Assembly (NCBI GenBank): GCA_047630175.1 | Contig: JBLHVI010000012.1 | Location: 1-64,000, forward strand | DNA: 64,000 nt | From: UBA4582 sp047630175 | GTDB lineage: Bacteria; Pseudomonadota; Gammaproteobacteria; Pseudomonadales; Azotimanducaceae | Reading direction: 5' to 3' | Shown: positions 18,323 through 27,654 of the stretch, one piece after another | Layout: every line of letters starts with the position of its first letter | Numbering within the stretch: position 1 is the first letter of the stretch | Notes under the pieces: model-generated | The model's input: the letters and a program-made list of their open reading frames with translations, nothing else | Database searches by the model: none | What the model was told of the DNA's origin: nothing | Made by a program: the position numbers and the translations under genes

Positions 18323-19090
18323 CTACTTGCCAAAACGCCGGCTGCGCTGCTGGTAAATACGTAACGCCCGCCAAAAATCAATCATACGAAATGCGGGCCA
18401 ATAAACTTCAGTAAAATAAAGCTCAGAATACGCGCTTTGCCAGAGTAAAAATCCAGACAGGCGCTCTTCGCCGGATGTCCGGATAATCAGGTCCGGGTCA
18501 GGTATACCATCAGTGTACAGATATTGACCAAAACGTTCCTCAGTGATTTGCTCTACGGTCAAGTTGCCGGACTCGATCTCTGCAGCGACCTTTTTCACCG
18601 CATCAACAATTTCGGCTCTACCGCCATAACTAATAGCAATGTTCAGCTGAAACCGATCATAATTCTCGGTCAGCGCCTCAACTTTATCAATTTCTTCTAC
18701 CATAGCGGCAGAAAGATCCTCACGCCGGCCTATCACTTTGATACGAACGCCTTGCTCTTTTATCAACGGGTCTATCTGGAATTGCTTGAGCTTGGACATT
18801 ATTAGCTCCATCAAGTAGTCCACTTCTTCCGGGCTACGTTTGAAGTTCTCAGTCGAGAATGCAAACAGAGTGATGATCTTGATATCCAAACGCCAACACC
18901 AGCGGAGAAAAGCCTCCAGTTTCTCCGAGCCGGCAGTGTGCCCCTCGATCGTATTAGTAAACCCTTTGCCTCTGGCAAAACGCCGGTTACCGTCAACAAT
19001 CAAGCCGATATGGTGCGGCCGCGGACCAGCGTTAATTTGACGCCAAAGCACACGTTCGTATAATTTGTAGAAAATCCCAGGAACATTCAT
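18323..19090 (-). CDS. Cis-prenyltransferase with archaeal/eukaryotic-like motifs
   Basis: Isoprenyl diphosphate synthase that condenses isopentenyl diphosphate in the cis configuration to make polyprenyl carriers. The catalytic region reads LIVDGNRRFARG around Asp34, and FAFSTENFKRS and SGEERLSGFLLWQ also match the family. Typical bacterial UppS has MDGNGRWA and FSSENWNRP, so the DGNRRFA and TENFKRS wording is closer to archaeal and DHDDS-type enzymes. The gene is not beside cdsA, dxr or rseP, the usual uppS location. ATG at 19090 is preferred to the TTG one codon earlier. Length 255 residues. Chain length and product are unknown. Confidence 0.9.
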   Translation of the reverse strand: MNVPGIFYKLYERVLWRQINAGPRPHHIGLIVDGNRRFARGKGFTNTIEGHTAGSEKLEAFLRWCWRLDIKIITLFAFSTENFKRSPEEVDYLMELIMSKLKQFQIDPLIKEQGVRIKVIGRREDLSAAMVEEIDKVEALTENYDRFQLNIAISYGGRAEIVDAVKKVAAEIESGNLTVEQITEERFGQYLYTDGIPDPDLIIRTSGEERLSGFLLWQSAYSELYFTEVYWPAFRMIDFWRALRIYQQRSRRFGK

Positions 19091-19488
19091 CAATGCAGGT
19101 TTCGTAAGACAGACTGGGATTATTCCAGACTATGAACAAACCGCAACCTATAATGTCATCTAATCATAAGGTTAATCGACCAGTCGCCATTGAGCCGCAC
19201 TCGACAGCCCGAAAAACGCAGAATTTGAGCCAACGTTTCTCGTATGAAGCGTTGCATAAAGCGCTGTGTGGCGTATTACTCCCAACGTCCCATAAAGAGT
19301 TTTCGGCAGACTTGGTGTTGGGCAGCAAACATGGTTATTATTCACGACACCATCATTTGCATGACCCACTGTCACTCATTGCTGCGCGCTAATTATGCCG
19401 TGTAATTGACGATACGTGAACATTGACGGCAGCCTATCAGTGTTTGTTATTGGCGATAAAAGACAGCCGACCCATCAAGGAGTTAATC
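19091..19488. other. Divergent intergenic region
   Basis: About 400 bases between the cis-prenyltransferase and aldolase genes, which point away from each other. An 86-codon plus-strand frame (19132-19392) fills much of it, but its composition (many His, Ser, Arg) is not convincing and no ribosome-binding site is obvious. I see no tRNA or strong hairpin. Confidence 0.5.
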
Positions 19489-20295
19489 ATGTCAGAAGCT
19501 AAGTCCAATCTAACCGCCCCTGCAGTCAATCCGAATGCTTTAGTTAACTACCCACCAACGTACGCGTCGGTAGCAGAAGAACGTAAGGCGCGAAAACGTA
19601 AACTAACGGCGGCCCTGCGTTTGTTCGGTAAATTCGGTTTTGATGAGGGCGTCGCGGGACATTTCACCGTCCGCGACCCGGAGCACTTGGACTCTTTCTG
19701 GGTCAACCCGTTCGGGCGATCCTTCAAACAAATGCGCGTATCCGACTTAATCCGGGTTAATCATGAGGGCGAGGTTGTCGAAGGAAGCGGGCCGCTAAAT
19801 GGCGCAGCTTTCGCCATTCACTCGCAGATCCACAAGAATTTGCCACATGTTACAGCAGCAGCTCATACCCACTCGTTGTACGGCAAGACCTGGTCCTCCC
19901 TGGGACGTTTGCTCGACCCACTAACGCAAGACTCCTGTGCATTCTATGACGAGCATGTGTTGTTTGATGATTTCACCGGTGTCGTGCTGGACACCTCCGA
20001 AGGCGAACGTATTGCCAGCGCGTTGGGTCACAAAAAAGCCGCGATCTTGCAGAACCATGGCTTGCTGACTGTCGGTCAGACGATCGATGAAGCGGCTTGG
20101 TGGTTTATTACCATGGAGCGCACTTGCCAATCGCAATTGATGGCTGAAGCTGTCGGTAAGCCCGTCCATATTCGTCCAGATGTCGCGGCTCATACTCAGC
20201 GTCAGGTAGGTTCTGCCGCCGGAGGATGGTTCAGCTTTCAACCCCTACATGATGTCATTGTTGCTGAGCAGCCAGATATGTTCGACGACGCGTAA
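19489..20295 (+). CDS. Class II aldolase/adducin family protein
   Basis: Cytosolic class II aldolase-like protein of 268 residues. The zinc-binding His motif AAAHTHSLYGKTW is present with a third histidine in ILQNHGLLTVG, the signature of the fuculose-phosphate aldolase/adducin fold. Bacterial members cleave sugar phosphates or carry out related decarboxylations. This subfamily (starting YPPTYASVAEERKARKRKL) has no assigned substrate I can name. The ATG at 19489 has AAGGAG 6 bases upstream, so the longer frame at 19423 is not used. It ends tail to tail with aceK. Confidence 0.88.
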   Translation: MSEAKSNLTAPAVNPNALVNYPPTYASVAEERKARKRKLTAALRLFGKFGFDEGVAGHFTVRDPEHLDSFWVNPFGRSFKQMRVSDLIRVNHEGEVVEGSGPLNGAAFAIHSQIHKNLPHVTAAAHTHSLYGKTWSSLGRLLDPLTQDSCAFYDEHVLFDDFTGVVLDTSEGERIASALGHKKAAILQNHGLLTVGQTIDEAAWWFITMERTCQSQLMAEAVGKPVHIRPDVAAHTQRQVGSAAGGWFSFQPLHDVIVAEQPDMFDDA

Positions 20296-20340
20296 TATGC
20301 GCTCGGTTCAGCTCGGCGCTGTTTAACTTTTGACGTCCGA

Positions 20341-22107
20341 TCATATACCAGTAGCCTGACCTTTGGGTGACCGTAAACGTTCGAATCGACGCTTCTGGCG
20401 GTACGGATACACGTCCATGATTCGGTTGTGACGGATATTGTCTTGCAGCTCTTCCCAGAACTCAGCAGTAAACAAGTCCGCATGGTGCTCACAAAACAAT
20501 TCCTTAAGCCTGCCTGAGCTGAATAGAAAGTTTTTGAACTCTTCAGGAAATACATCATTAGGGCCGACGCTATACCAAGGCTCTGATGCCATGGCGTCTT
20601 CGGGGTAGCGCGGCGGCGGTATCCGACGAAAATTCACCTTGGTTAGGTAGCAAATTTCATCGTAGTCATAGAAAATTACACGACCATGGCGCGTTACGCC
20701 AAAGTTTTTTAACAGCATATCGCCGGGGAAAATATTCGCCGCGGCCAGTTGCTTAATGGCATTGCCATATTCGTCCAGAACCTGGCTTAGCTCGAAATCA
20801 GATTTATCTCGGATATACAAATTAAGCGGTGTCATCAGACGTTCGGTATACAGGTGGCTAATAACGACGTGTTCATCGGTCACTGTGACAGATGAGGCCG
20901 CGACTTTTTGCAGCTCTTGCAGTAGGACATCAGAGAACCGAGACCGCGGAAACTTGAAGTTAGTGAATTCTTGGGTGTCTGCCATACGACCCACGCGGTC
21001 GTGTGTCTTGACAAGATAATAGGCATCCTTGACCTGTTCTCGCGTAACCGATTTGGTAGGCGCGAATTTATCTTTGATAATTTTGAAGACTATTTGATAA
21101 GACGGCAGTGTAAACACAGTCATCACCAGACCCTTAATACCTTCGGCCAACACAAACTGATCGTCAGAGGCCTCGAGATGGTCGAGAAAACCGCGATAGA
21201 ACTCGGTCTTTCCATGTTTGTAGTAACCCAGCGCTGTATACAACTCCCATCGTTTCTTATTCGGCAAAAGCTCCTGTAGATAGGTCACCAGTTCATTGGG
21301 ATGATCCGTGTCGACCATGAAATAAGCACGCGTAAAGCTAAAAATGATACTTAAGTCGCTGTCGGTCCAGATCACCGTATCAACAAACAGTCCTGCAGTT
21401 GAGTCATCCGTATCAAACGCGTTATGAATAGGTATCGCAAGCGGAAACTGATGCTCCCCAACACTTATTTTACCGACTAAATAGGCGCCTTTATTACGAT
21501 AGAATACCGCCTTCAACATATTGAAACGTACCTCGGTGCTTTGCCTGAGCAAAGGAATCGCGCTACGCATGGTGGCCACTATCTGAGCAATACACCCCCC
21601 TTGATCAATCCAGGGAATGGCGAACCCTGCGTCATTGAGAAGTTGTTGCAACAACCCGCCTAAATCATAAGACGGCCCATAGCGCCGTGAAAGATCGGCG
21701 TCAAACTGAGGACGTGGCAGCAAGGGCTCCTCAACAAACACATAATGATCAGACAAGTATTGCCCATCCCATGTACGACGAAAAACAGAATTAAATACCG
21801 TTTCTGCCAGATCAAAGTCTGGTCGTTTGCGAATGAGCGTTTGGAACTCCCGCTTGATCACAGACCAGTCTTCCACCGGCAAACGGTCGGGCGAGATCAT
21901 CTCACCCAAGGTTTCTTTGGTCATATGGGTGGCGTGCCTATACAAGGTAATACGATCAGCCGCCGATTGTTGCGCTGCTTGCCAATCAGCACGCTCAAAA
22001 CGCCCTTGAGCGCCTCGAGTAATGGTTTGAAACTCGCGCCGATAGGCGTCGAACCCCTGTAAAATAAGGGTTGCAATGGTGGAGGCCTGACTAATTGAAA
22101 TGGTCAT
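20341..22107 (-). CDS. aceK: Isocitrate dehydrogenase kinase/phosphatase AceK
   Basis: Bifunctional enzyme that phosphorylates and dephosphorylates isocitrate dehydrogenase to switch carbon between the TCA cycle and the glyoxylate bypass. The 588-residue length is close to E. coli AceK (578). Family blocks are recognisable: the ATP-binding GIKGLVMTVFTLPSYQIVFK, the KTHDRVGRMADTQEF block and the later NFGVTRHGRVIFYDYDE. The usual partners aceB and aceA are not in this window, so the operon is split here. Its presence suggests growth on acetate or fatty acids, which fits the ETF and acyl-CoA synthetase genes nearby. Confidence 0.96.
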   Translation of the reverse strand: MTISISQASTIATLILQGFDAYRREFQTITRGAQGRFERADWQAAQQSAADRITLYRHATHMTKETLGEMISPDRLPVEDWSVIKREFQTLIRKRPDFDLAETVFNSVFRRTWDGQYLSDHYVFVEEPLLPRPQFDADLSRRYGPSYDLGGLLQQLLNDAGFAIPWIDQGGCIAQIVATMRSAIPLLRQSTEVRFNMLKAVFYRNKGAYLVGKISVGEHQFPLAIPIHNAFDTDDSTAGLFVDTVIWTDSDLSIIFSFTRAYFMVDTDHPNELVTYLQELLPNKKRWELYTALGYYKHGKTEFYRGFLDHLEASDDQFVLAEGIKGLVMTVFTLPSYQIVFKIIKDKFAPTKSVTREQVKDAYYLVKTHDRVGRMADTQEFTNFKFPRSRFSDVLLQELQKVAASSVTVTDEHVVISHLYTERLMTPLNLYIRDKSDFELSQVLDEYGNAIKQLAAANIFPGDMLLKNFGVTRHGRVIFYDYDEICYLTKVNFRRIPPPRYPEDAMASEPWYSVGPNDVFPEEFKNFLFSSGRLKELFCEHHADLFTAEFWEELQDNIRHNRIMDVYPYRQKRRFERLRSPKGQATGI

Positions 22108-22196
22108 CTAAAAATATTCCTGTTGTCACGACTAGACACTGACCTAACGCCTAATTCAATATCGGCCTAACACCCGATCAGCACCAAATGCAGACC

Positions 22197-23147
22197 CTAG
22201 CTAGTGGGGTCAGTCATAGCAAGTCCTGTGGCAGAGGAATTCAAGAGGATCCGACGCGACAAAAACTCGAGCAGTAACTGATTCAAACGGTCGGGTTGAT
22301 CATAGTGGAGCATGTGCCCGGCCTGCTCGATGACCACGTGCTGAGCATTGTCAAACAGCGCCAGTCGGCGAGTCAGCTCTGATTGATGCAGCGACTCGTC
22401 GACCTGCGAAACAAGGCCCGCATTGATCCAGTAGTTCAAGGCTTCATCACCCGTCACTATCAACACAGGACAGCTAAACCAATGCATCTGCTGTTCGCTT
22501 TCTATCATAGAAAAGGTTTGCCAAACCAATGTCATGGCGGGATCCCAGCGCCAGCGAATACCGCCCGTTGGATGCGCCTCGACACCCTCGTCGATTATCT
22601 GACGGGCTAGTTTTGATGACAGCCGTGGGTTATTACGAAGCAGGCGCTGCAGGGCATCGTCATGATCTACCATGGCTCTTTGAGCGACTGATGCACTCAA
22701 TGCGGTGTCTACCTGGCCGCGCCATGTCAACTGCTTGTCATTATCTCCGGGAAGGTTAGGTTCGCGCGGCGGTCCCATACCGTCGAGCAAAACGAGCCGC
22801 GCCAACTGATCGGGATATGCCATCGCGTAGCGGCCAACGATATGACCACCCAAGCTATGCCCGATGAGCATAGGCAACTCGATTTGACAAAACAAGATTA
22901 GCGCGCGTAGATCTGCAACGAATTGCGCCATGGCGTAGGCGCCAGGGTTGTCACTATGCCCATGGCCACGTAAATCGATTGCTATAACATGATAGCTGCT
23001 ACTCAGCGCCTCGGCTATGCCACCAAGACTGAGCGCATGGTCTCTCATACCATGGACGAGAACGACGGGAGGATTGTCGGCAGAACCAAAGTCAATGGCT
23101 GATAAACGGCAGCCGGCGCCGTCAAAATAGAATCGTTTGGGGATCAT
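22197..23147 (-). CDS. Alpha/beta hydrolase
   Basis: Alpha/beta-hydrolase fold enzyme of 316 residues. The oxyanion HGMRDHALSLGG block, IDLRGHGHSD and the nucleophile elbow GHSLGG (serine near residue 95) are intact, and a C-terminal EQAGHMLHYDQP supplies the histidine. There is no signal peptide, so it is cytoplasmic. Substrate is not predictable; many such enzymes act on esters or acyl-CoA derived compounds. It lies directly downstream of etfA in the same direction with about 60 bp between, so it may be read in the same transcript. Confidence 0.85.
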   Translation of the reverse strand: MIPKRFYFDGAGCRLSAIDFGSADNPPVVLVHGMRDHALSLGGIAEALSSSYHVIAIDLRGHGHSDNPGAYAMAQFVADLRALILFCQIELPMLIGHSLGGHIVGRYAMAYPDQLARLVLLDGMGPPREPNLPGDNDKQLTWRGQVDTALSASVAQRAMVDHDDALQRLLRNNPRLSSKLARQIIDEGVEAHPTGGIRWRWDPAMTLVWQTFSMIESEQQMHWFSCPVLIVTGDEALNYWINAGLVSQVDESLHQSELTRRLALFDNAQHVVIEQAGHMLHYDQPDRLNQLLLEFLSRRILLNSSATGLAMTDPTS

Positions 23148-23209
23148 TAAAATACTGAGTGTTTGGCGGCAAGTTGACCCATGTGTGGGGTGGTTGCCGC
23201 CAAATACTA

Positions 23210-24142
23210 CTAACCTAACATAGCTTCAAATTCAGGCACAGCAGTGAACAAGTCAGCGACGAGACCGTAATCTGCAACCTGAAAAATAGGTGCGTCAGCA
23301 TCTTTGTTGATAGCAACGATTACCTTGCTATCTTTCATGCCAGCCAGATGTTGAATGGCGCCACTGATGCCCACTGCAATGTATAAATCAGGCGCTACGA
23401 GCTTGCCAGTTTGCCCGACCTGCATATCGTTAGGCGCGAACCCTGCATCAACAGCAGCGCGCGATGCGCCGATAGCAGCGCCTAGCTTGTCTGCGACTGA
23501 CTCTAGCATCTTAAAGTTTTCTTCGCTTTGCATACCGCGGCCGCCAGAAATAATGACACTAGCAGCAGTCAGTTCAGGGCGGTCCATCTTCGCGATTTCA
23601 TCTTTAACCCAACTGCTCAGCGCTGCGTCCTTGACGATGTCGAGCGCCTCAACACTGGCACTTCCGCCATCTGCAGCGACGGCGTCATAGGCTGTACCAC
23701 GTACGGTTATCACCTTGATCGCATCGCTCGATTGTACAGTAGCAATAGCGTTGCCGGCATAAATAGGCCGCTCAAATGTGTCAGCACTGACAACGACACT
23801 GATGTCGGAGATCTGTGCGACATCGAGTAGTGCGGCGACGCGAGGCATAAAGTTTTTACCTGATGTTGTTGATACCGCAAGTATATGGCTGTAATCGGTG
23901 CCGATGGCTACCACTAAGTCAGCAATATTTTCAGCCAGACCGTGAGCATAGGCCGCGTTGTCAGCAACTCTCACCTTGGTAACACCAGAAATCTTCGACG
24001 CGGCATCTGCCGCTGCAGAACAATCAGCACCTGCAACAAGAATATCGATATCACCACCAACAGCTTGCGCAGCAGCAACAGCAACCAGAGTCGCCGCTTT
24101 GATCGTTTTGTTATCATGTTCAGCAATAACTAAAATACTCAT
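23210..24142 (-). CDS. etfA: Electron transfer flavoprotein alpha subunit
   Basis: Alpha subunit of the soluble flavoprotein that carries electrons from acyl-CoA and other dehydrogenases to ETF-ubiquinone oxidoreductase. The 310-residue protein has the FAD-binding C-terminal block VAPDLYIAVGISGAIQHLAG, followed by DSKVIVAINKDADAPIFQVADYG as two short family matches, all diagnostic of EtfA. The start overlaps the etfB stop by 4 bp, so the subunits are translated in a fixed ratio. The ETF-QO gene is divergent just upstream. Confidence 0.97.
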   Translation of the reverse strand: MSILVIAEHDNKTIKAATLVAVAAAQAVGGDIDILVAGADCSAAADAASKISGVTKVRVADNAAYAHGLAENIADLVVAIGTDYSHILAVSTTSGKNFMPRVAALLDVAQISDISVVVSADTFERPIYAGNAIATVQSSDAIKVITVRGTAYDAVAADGGSASVEALDIVKDAALSSWVKDEIAKMDRPELTAASVIISGGRGMQSEENFKMLESVADKLGAAIGASRAAVDAGFAPNDMQVGQTGKLVAPDLYIAVGISGAIQHLAGMKDSKVIVAINKDADAPIFQVADYGLVADLFTAVPEFEAMLG

Positions 24143-24891
24143 GAGATTACCTTCGCTTCGTTCTTCAATTTATCAACCAGCTGTTCGACACTGTCAACAA
24201 TGATGCCGGCTTTGCGCTCTGCTGGTGGTGTGACTTTTATCGTTTTGATGCGCGGCGTGACATCAACACCGAGATCCGCTGGCGTCATAATATCTACGGG
24301 CTTTTTCTTGGCTTTCATTATGTTAGGTAAAGACGCATAACGAGGCTCATTCAGGCGCAGGTCTGTGGTAATAACCGCTGGCAGTTTGACGGTGATCGTC
24401 TCCAAGCCACCGTCAATTTCACGGGTCACTGTTGCCGAATCGGCGTCTAGGTCGATGTTTGAAGCAAAGGTTGCTTGAGACAAACCAGCCAGTGCTGCTA
24501 GCATTTGGCCGGTTTGGCTATTATCACCATCAATTGCCTGTTTACCGGCTATAATCAGCCCGGGCTGCTCTTTATCAACAATTGCCTTCAGGCACTTAGC
24601 AATAGCTAGTGGCTGCATGTCTTCATCGGTTTCAACTAAAATGCCGCGATCTGCTCCCAGCGCCAAACACGTGCGGATCTGCTCCTGACATGCTGAAGTT
24701 CCGATGGAAACGACGATAACTTCCTCAACTTTGCCCGCCTCTTTGAGTCGAACAGCCTCTTCAATAGCAATCTCGTCGAATGGATTGACGGACATTTTTA
24801 CATTGTTTAAATCGACGCCGCTGTTATCACTCAGGACGCGGATACTCACGTTGTAGTCGACAACGCGCTTGGCGGTTACGAGAACTTTCAT
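24139..24891 (-). CDS. etfB: Electron transfer flavoprotein beta subunit
   Basis: Beta subunit of ETF, binding AMP structurally. The 250-residue sequence starts MKVLVTAKRVVDYNVSIRV, has the typical KMSVNPFDEIAIEEAVRLKE and the EtfB signature ending in LRLNEPRYASLPNIMKAKKK. AGAGGAATTTC precedes the ATG as a good ribosome-binding site. The gene is first in the etfBA unit and diverges from the ETF-QO gene, with about 300 bp of shared regulatory DNA. All three are usually needed for fatty acid oxidation. Confidence 0.97.
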   Translation of the reverse strand: MKVLVTAKRVVDYNVSIRVLSDNSGVDLNNVKMSVNPFDEIAIEEAVRLKEAGKVEEVIVVSIGTSACQEQIRTCLALGADRGILVETDEDMQPLAIAKCLKAIVDKEQPGLIIAGKQAIDGDNSQTGQMLAALAGLSQATFASNIDLDADSATVTREIDGGLETITVKLPAVITTDLRLNEPRYASLPNIMKAKKKPVDIMTPADLGVDVTPRIKTIKVTPPAERKAGIIVDSVEQLVDKLKNEAKVIS

Positions 24892-25191
24892 GAAATTCCT
24901 CTGCTTATCATAGATCTGATCAAAAAATGAAGGACAGCGGCTGCTAAAATAAGGCGAACAGCTGTCGATGGATATCGAGATCGCGTATTCTGCCGTTTAA
25001 TGGTTTTTCGGTCAATAGTAGAAAAATCTTCAGGCAATCGTCTAAAACCCTGTTTTTATTGCATATATGCCTTGCACCCGCCTGATATGCAATTATAAGG
25101 CTAAATAGACGCGAGTTATTTCCTTTAATGCGCCACTTTTCATACAATGACGTACTAGATGCATAAAAGAGTAAATCAAGGAGTGTTAGCT
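24892..25191. other. Divergent regulatory region between etfB and the ETF-QO gene
   Basis: About 300 bases carrying control signals for both units. A plus-strand promoter is predicted at 25072-25099. I see nothing else that I can assign, and no clear operator palindrome. Confidence 0.5.
25072..25099 (+). promoter_or_regulatory. Predicted sigma-70 promoter of the ETF-QO gene
   Basis: TTGCAC (25072-25077) and TATAAG (25094-25099) are separated by 16 bases. The start of transcription should lie near 25106, about 85 bases before the GTG start of the gene. Confidence 0.45.
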
Positions 25192-26853
25192 GTGGAAAGA
25201 GAATCAATGGAATTCGATGTGGTAGTAGTTGGAGGTGGTCCTGCTGGACTATCCACAGCCATTCGATTCGTGCAAATGGCGCAAGAAGCCGGCGAAGACT
25301 ACAGCGTCTGCCTCGTTGAGAAAGGTTCAGAAATTGGCGCTCATATTCTTTCCGGCGCTGTTGTCGAACCTAGAGCCCTAGACGAGTTGTTCCCCGACTG
25401 GAAAGCAATGGGTGCGCCATTGAATAACAGCGTCACTGAGGACGACGTTTATTACTTGATAGACGACCATCAGGGTATGCGTCTTCCCTCCTTGCTTGTG
25501 CCGACAGCGCTGCACAACCAAGGCAACTACGCCACTAGTCTCGCGAATTTGTGCCGATGGCTGGGGGTACAGGCGGAAGAGTTAGGCGTCAATATATTCC
25601 CCGGATTCGCTGCCAGCGAGGTTCTATATAATGAGGACGGCGCCATTGCTGGCGTCGCGACTGGCGATATGGGTGTGGCTGCCGATGGTGAACACAAGCC
25701 GTCTTACCAAGCGGGCTACGAGCTGCGTGCCAAGTACACTATTTTTGCCGAAGGTTGTCGTGGCAATCTTGGCAAGCAACTCATCGAAAAATACAAACTC
25801 GATGCCGATGTAGACCCCCAGCACTACGGCATCGGCTTTAAAGAAGTTTGGGATATCTCGCCAGAGAAGCACGTGCCTGGCAAGGTAGTTCATACGGTTG
25901 GCTGGCCCCTTGGCCACTTTCCTGGTGAGACGCTGGGTGGCTCTTACATCTACCACCTAGAAGATAACCAGATAGCGATTGGTTTGATCGTCGACTTGGG
26001 CTACAGCAACCCACATCTGAGCCCATTCGACGAGTTTCAGCGCTTCAAACACCACAAATTCGTCAAACAGTATTTGGAAGGTGGCAAACGTATCGCTTAC
26101 GGTGCGCGCGCGGTCATTAAAGGCGGCTTGAATTCATTGCCTAAACTGGTCATGCCTGGCGGTTTGTTGGTAGGCGATGATGCTGGCTTTCTAAACAATC
26201 TCAAGCAAAAAGGCACACACACTGCCATGAAGTCCGGCATGCTTGCCGCTGAAGCCGTCTTCAATGCACTCAAGAGCGGCTCTGCAGGTTACGAAGTGCT
26301 GAATGGCTATCCAGAATCGTTCAAGTCATCTTGGCTGTATGAAGAGCTTTACGTGGCACGCAATACGTCTTCGTGGCTACACAAGTTCGGCTTATTCCTC
26401 GGTTCTGCCATGACTTGGATCGATCAATACATTTTCCGCGGTAAGATGCCTATAACGCTGTCGGATCCCAAGCCAGATTATGCTGCGATGAAACCTGCTG
26501 CCAAGTCTGAAAAAATAGACTATCCAAAACCTGACGGAATTATCAGTTTTGACAAGTTATCTTCTGTATTTCTGACCAATACCTCGCACGAAGAAAACCA
26601 GCCCTGTCACTTACAGCTGGCTGACTCATCAATCCCTATCAGCCACAATCTTCCCATGTATGACGAACCCGCCCAGCGTTACTGCCCAGCGGGGGTTTAT
26701 GAAGTAGTGGACGAACCTGATGGTTCCAAGCGATTTCAAATCAACGCTCAAAACTGTATTCATTGCAAAACCTGTGACATCAAGGATCCGTCACAGAATA
26801 TCAATTGGGTTGTTCCAGAGGGTACCGGCGGCCCGAATTACGGTAATATGTAG
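25192..26853 (+). CDS. Electron transfer flavoprotein-ubiquinone oxidoreductase
   Basis: Membrane-associated iron-sulfur flavoprotein that passes electrons from ETF to ubiquinone. The FAD motif VVVGGGPAGLS is near the N-terminus. The C-terminal 4Fe-4S domain has cysteines in YCPAGVYE and in NCIHCKTCDIKDP, and ends GGPNYGNM, as in mitochondrial ETFDH. I chose the GTG at 25192, with AAGGAG 8 bases upstream, giving 553 residues. ATG 25207 is too far from that site and the frame from 25159 is too long. It is divergent from etfBA, so the whole electron path to quinone is encoded here. Confidence 0.95.
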   Translation: MERESMEFDVVVVGGGPAGLSTAIRFVQMAQEAGEDYSVCLVEKGSEIGAHILSGAVVEPRALDELFPDWKAMGAPLNNSVTEDDVYYLIDDHQGMRLPSLLVPTALHNQGNYATSLANLCRWLGVQAEELGVNIFPGFAASEVLYNEDGAIAGVATGDMGVAADGEHKPSYQAGYELRAKYTIFAEGCRGNLGKQLIEKYKLDADVDPQHYGIGFKEVWDISPEKHVPGKVVHTVGWPLGHFPGETLGGSYIYHLEDNQIAIGLIVDLGYSNPHLSPFDEFQRFKHHKFVKQYLEGGKRIAYGARAVIKGGLNSLPKLVMPGGLLVGDDAGFLNNLKQKGTHTAMKSGMLAAEAVFNALKSGSAGYEVLNGYPESFKSSWLYEELYVARNTSSWLHKFGLFLGSAMTWIDQYIFRGKMPITLSDPKPDYAAMKPAAKSEKIDYPKPDGIISFDKLSSVFLTNTSHEENQPCHLQLADSSIPISHNLPMYDEPAQRYCPAGVYEVVDEPDGSKRFQINAQNCIHCKTCDIKDPSQNINWVVPEGTGGPNYGNM

Positions 26854-26860
26854 CACTGAC

Positions 26861-26925
26861 GGTGCAGGTCCTGGTGCACTGAGACCTGCACCAGGGTAGG
26901 TTGTGAACCAAACGCACCCTGCACC
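26861..26925. repeat. Overlapping, mutually exclusive inverted repeats after the ETF-QO gene
   Basis: GGTGCAGGTC (26861) pairs with GACCTGCACC (26883). The overlapping CCTGGTGCA (26870) pairs with TGCACCAGG (26887), and CCTGCACC recurs at 26918. Only one stem can form at a time. There is no T tract. This lies between the convergent ETF-QO and DUF1285 genes. Confidence 0.7.
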
Positions 26926-26929
26926 TCTT

Positions 26930-27511
26930 CTAGACCTTGGAATCGACGTCACTCGCGAGCTGCATCGGAAAGAATACACCGTTACTCCAAAACCCGTAAA
27001 AGTCTTCGCCTTCAAAAGCATCGCAACATACCAACGCCATGAGCGCGTAGTAAACATTGCGGTCGAGCAAGGCCAACAAACCATCTCGCACCTCTACCAA
27101 CGGCACAAAGACACCTGAGTTATCTCGTTGAAACACCATGGGATGTTGTGCGTTGATGGCCACGTCATCGGCGACGTTAGTCGTAAACGTAAGCTGTTGG
27201 TTTTTGCCGCTACCCGTCGCGGTCATGAGCACGGCCATAAAAGGTGCACGTTTGACGCTAACGCGACATTTTTCAACCGGCGTGACGAGGTAGTACTCAC
27301 CATCCGCTTCAAGCCGCAACAGCGTCGAAAATAATCTGACCAGACGTTGTCGCTTAATGGCATCGCCATCGTGATACCAAGTGCCGTCGTCACCGATCTC
27401 CATGTCGATGTCGCTAACGTCCTGCGGGTCCCACAAATGAATGGGTGGCAGCTCTTTATCCTTAAGTTGTTCTAATTCATTAAGTAATGAATAAGACAGT
27501 AACGGGGCCAT
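26930..27511 (-). CDS. DUF1285 family protein
   Basis: Protein of unknown function in a family found widely in proteobacteria. The 193-residue sequence shows the conserved family blocks PPIHLWDPQDVSDIDM, then GTWYHDGDAIKRQRLVRLFS, and YYLVTPVEKC. It appears soluble and has no signal peptide. The ATG is preceded by GAGGAGGGTG, a strong ribosome-binding site. It ends close to the ETF-QO gene, tail to tail. No genetic context here reveals its task. Confidence 0.85.
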   Translation of the reverse strand: MAPLLSYSLLNELEQLKDKELPPIHLWDPQDVSDIDMEIGDDGTWYHDGDAIKRQRLVRLFSTLLRLEADGEYYLVTPVEKCRVSVKRAPFMAVLMTATGSGKNQQLTFTTNVADDVAINAQHPMVFQRDNSGVFVPLVEVRDGLLALLDRNVYYALMALVCCDAFEGEDFYGFWSNGVFFPMQLASDVDSKV

Positions 27512-27654
27512 TGCACCCTCCTCGTTGTAACAATCGTTGAATCAATAATCGACGTCGTTTTGCCGACCTGCGAGATCAATTTGACCACATGGCTTACGAC
27601 TATTGTACACAACCTTTATCTATGTGGATCAACGTGCCGGGCGCATATCGTCTA

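Noticed and set aside
19132..19392. 86-codon plus-strand frame upstream of the aldolase gene
   Set aside because: No ribosome-binding site, unlikely composition and no recognisable domain. It sits in a divergent promoter region.
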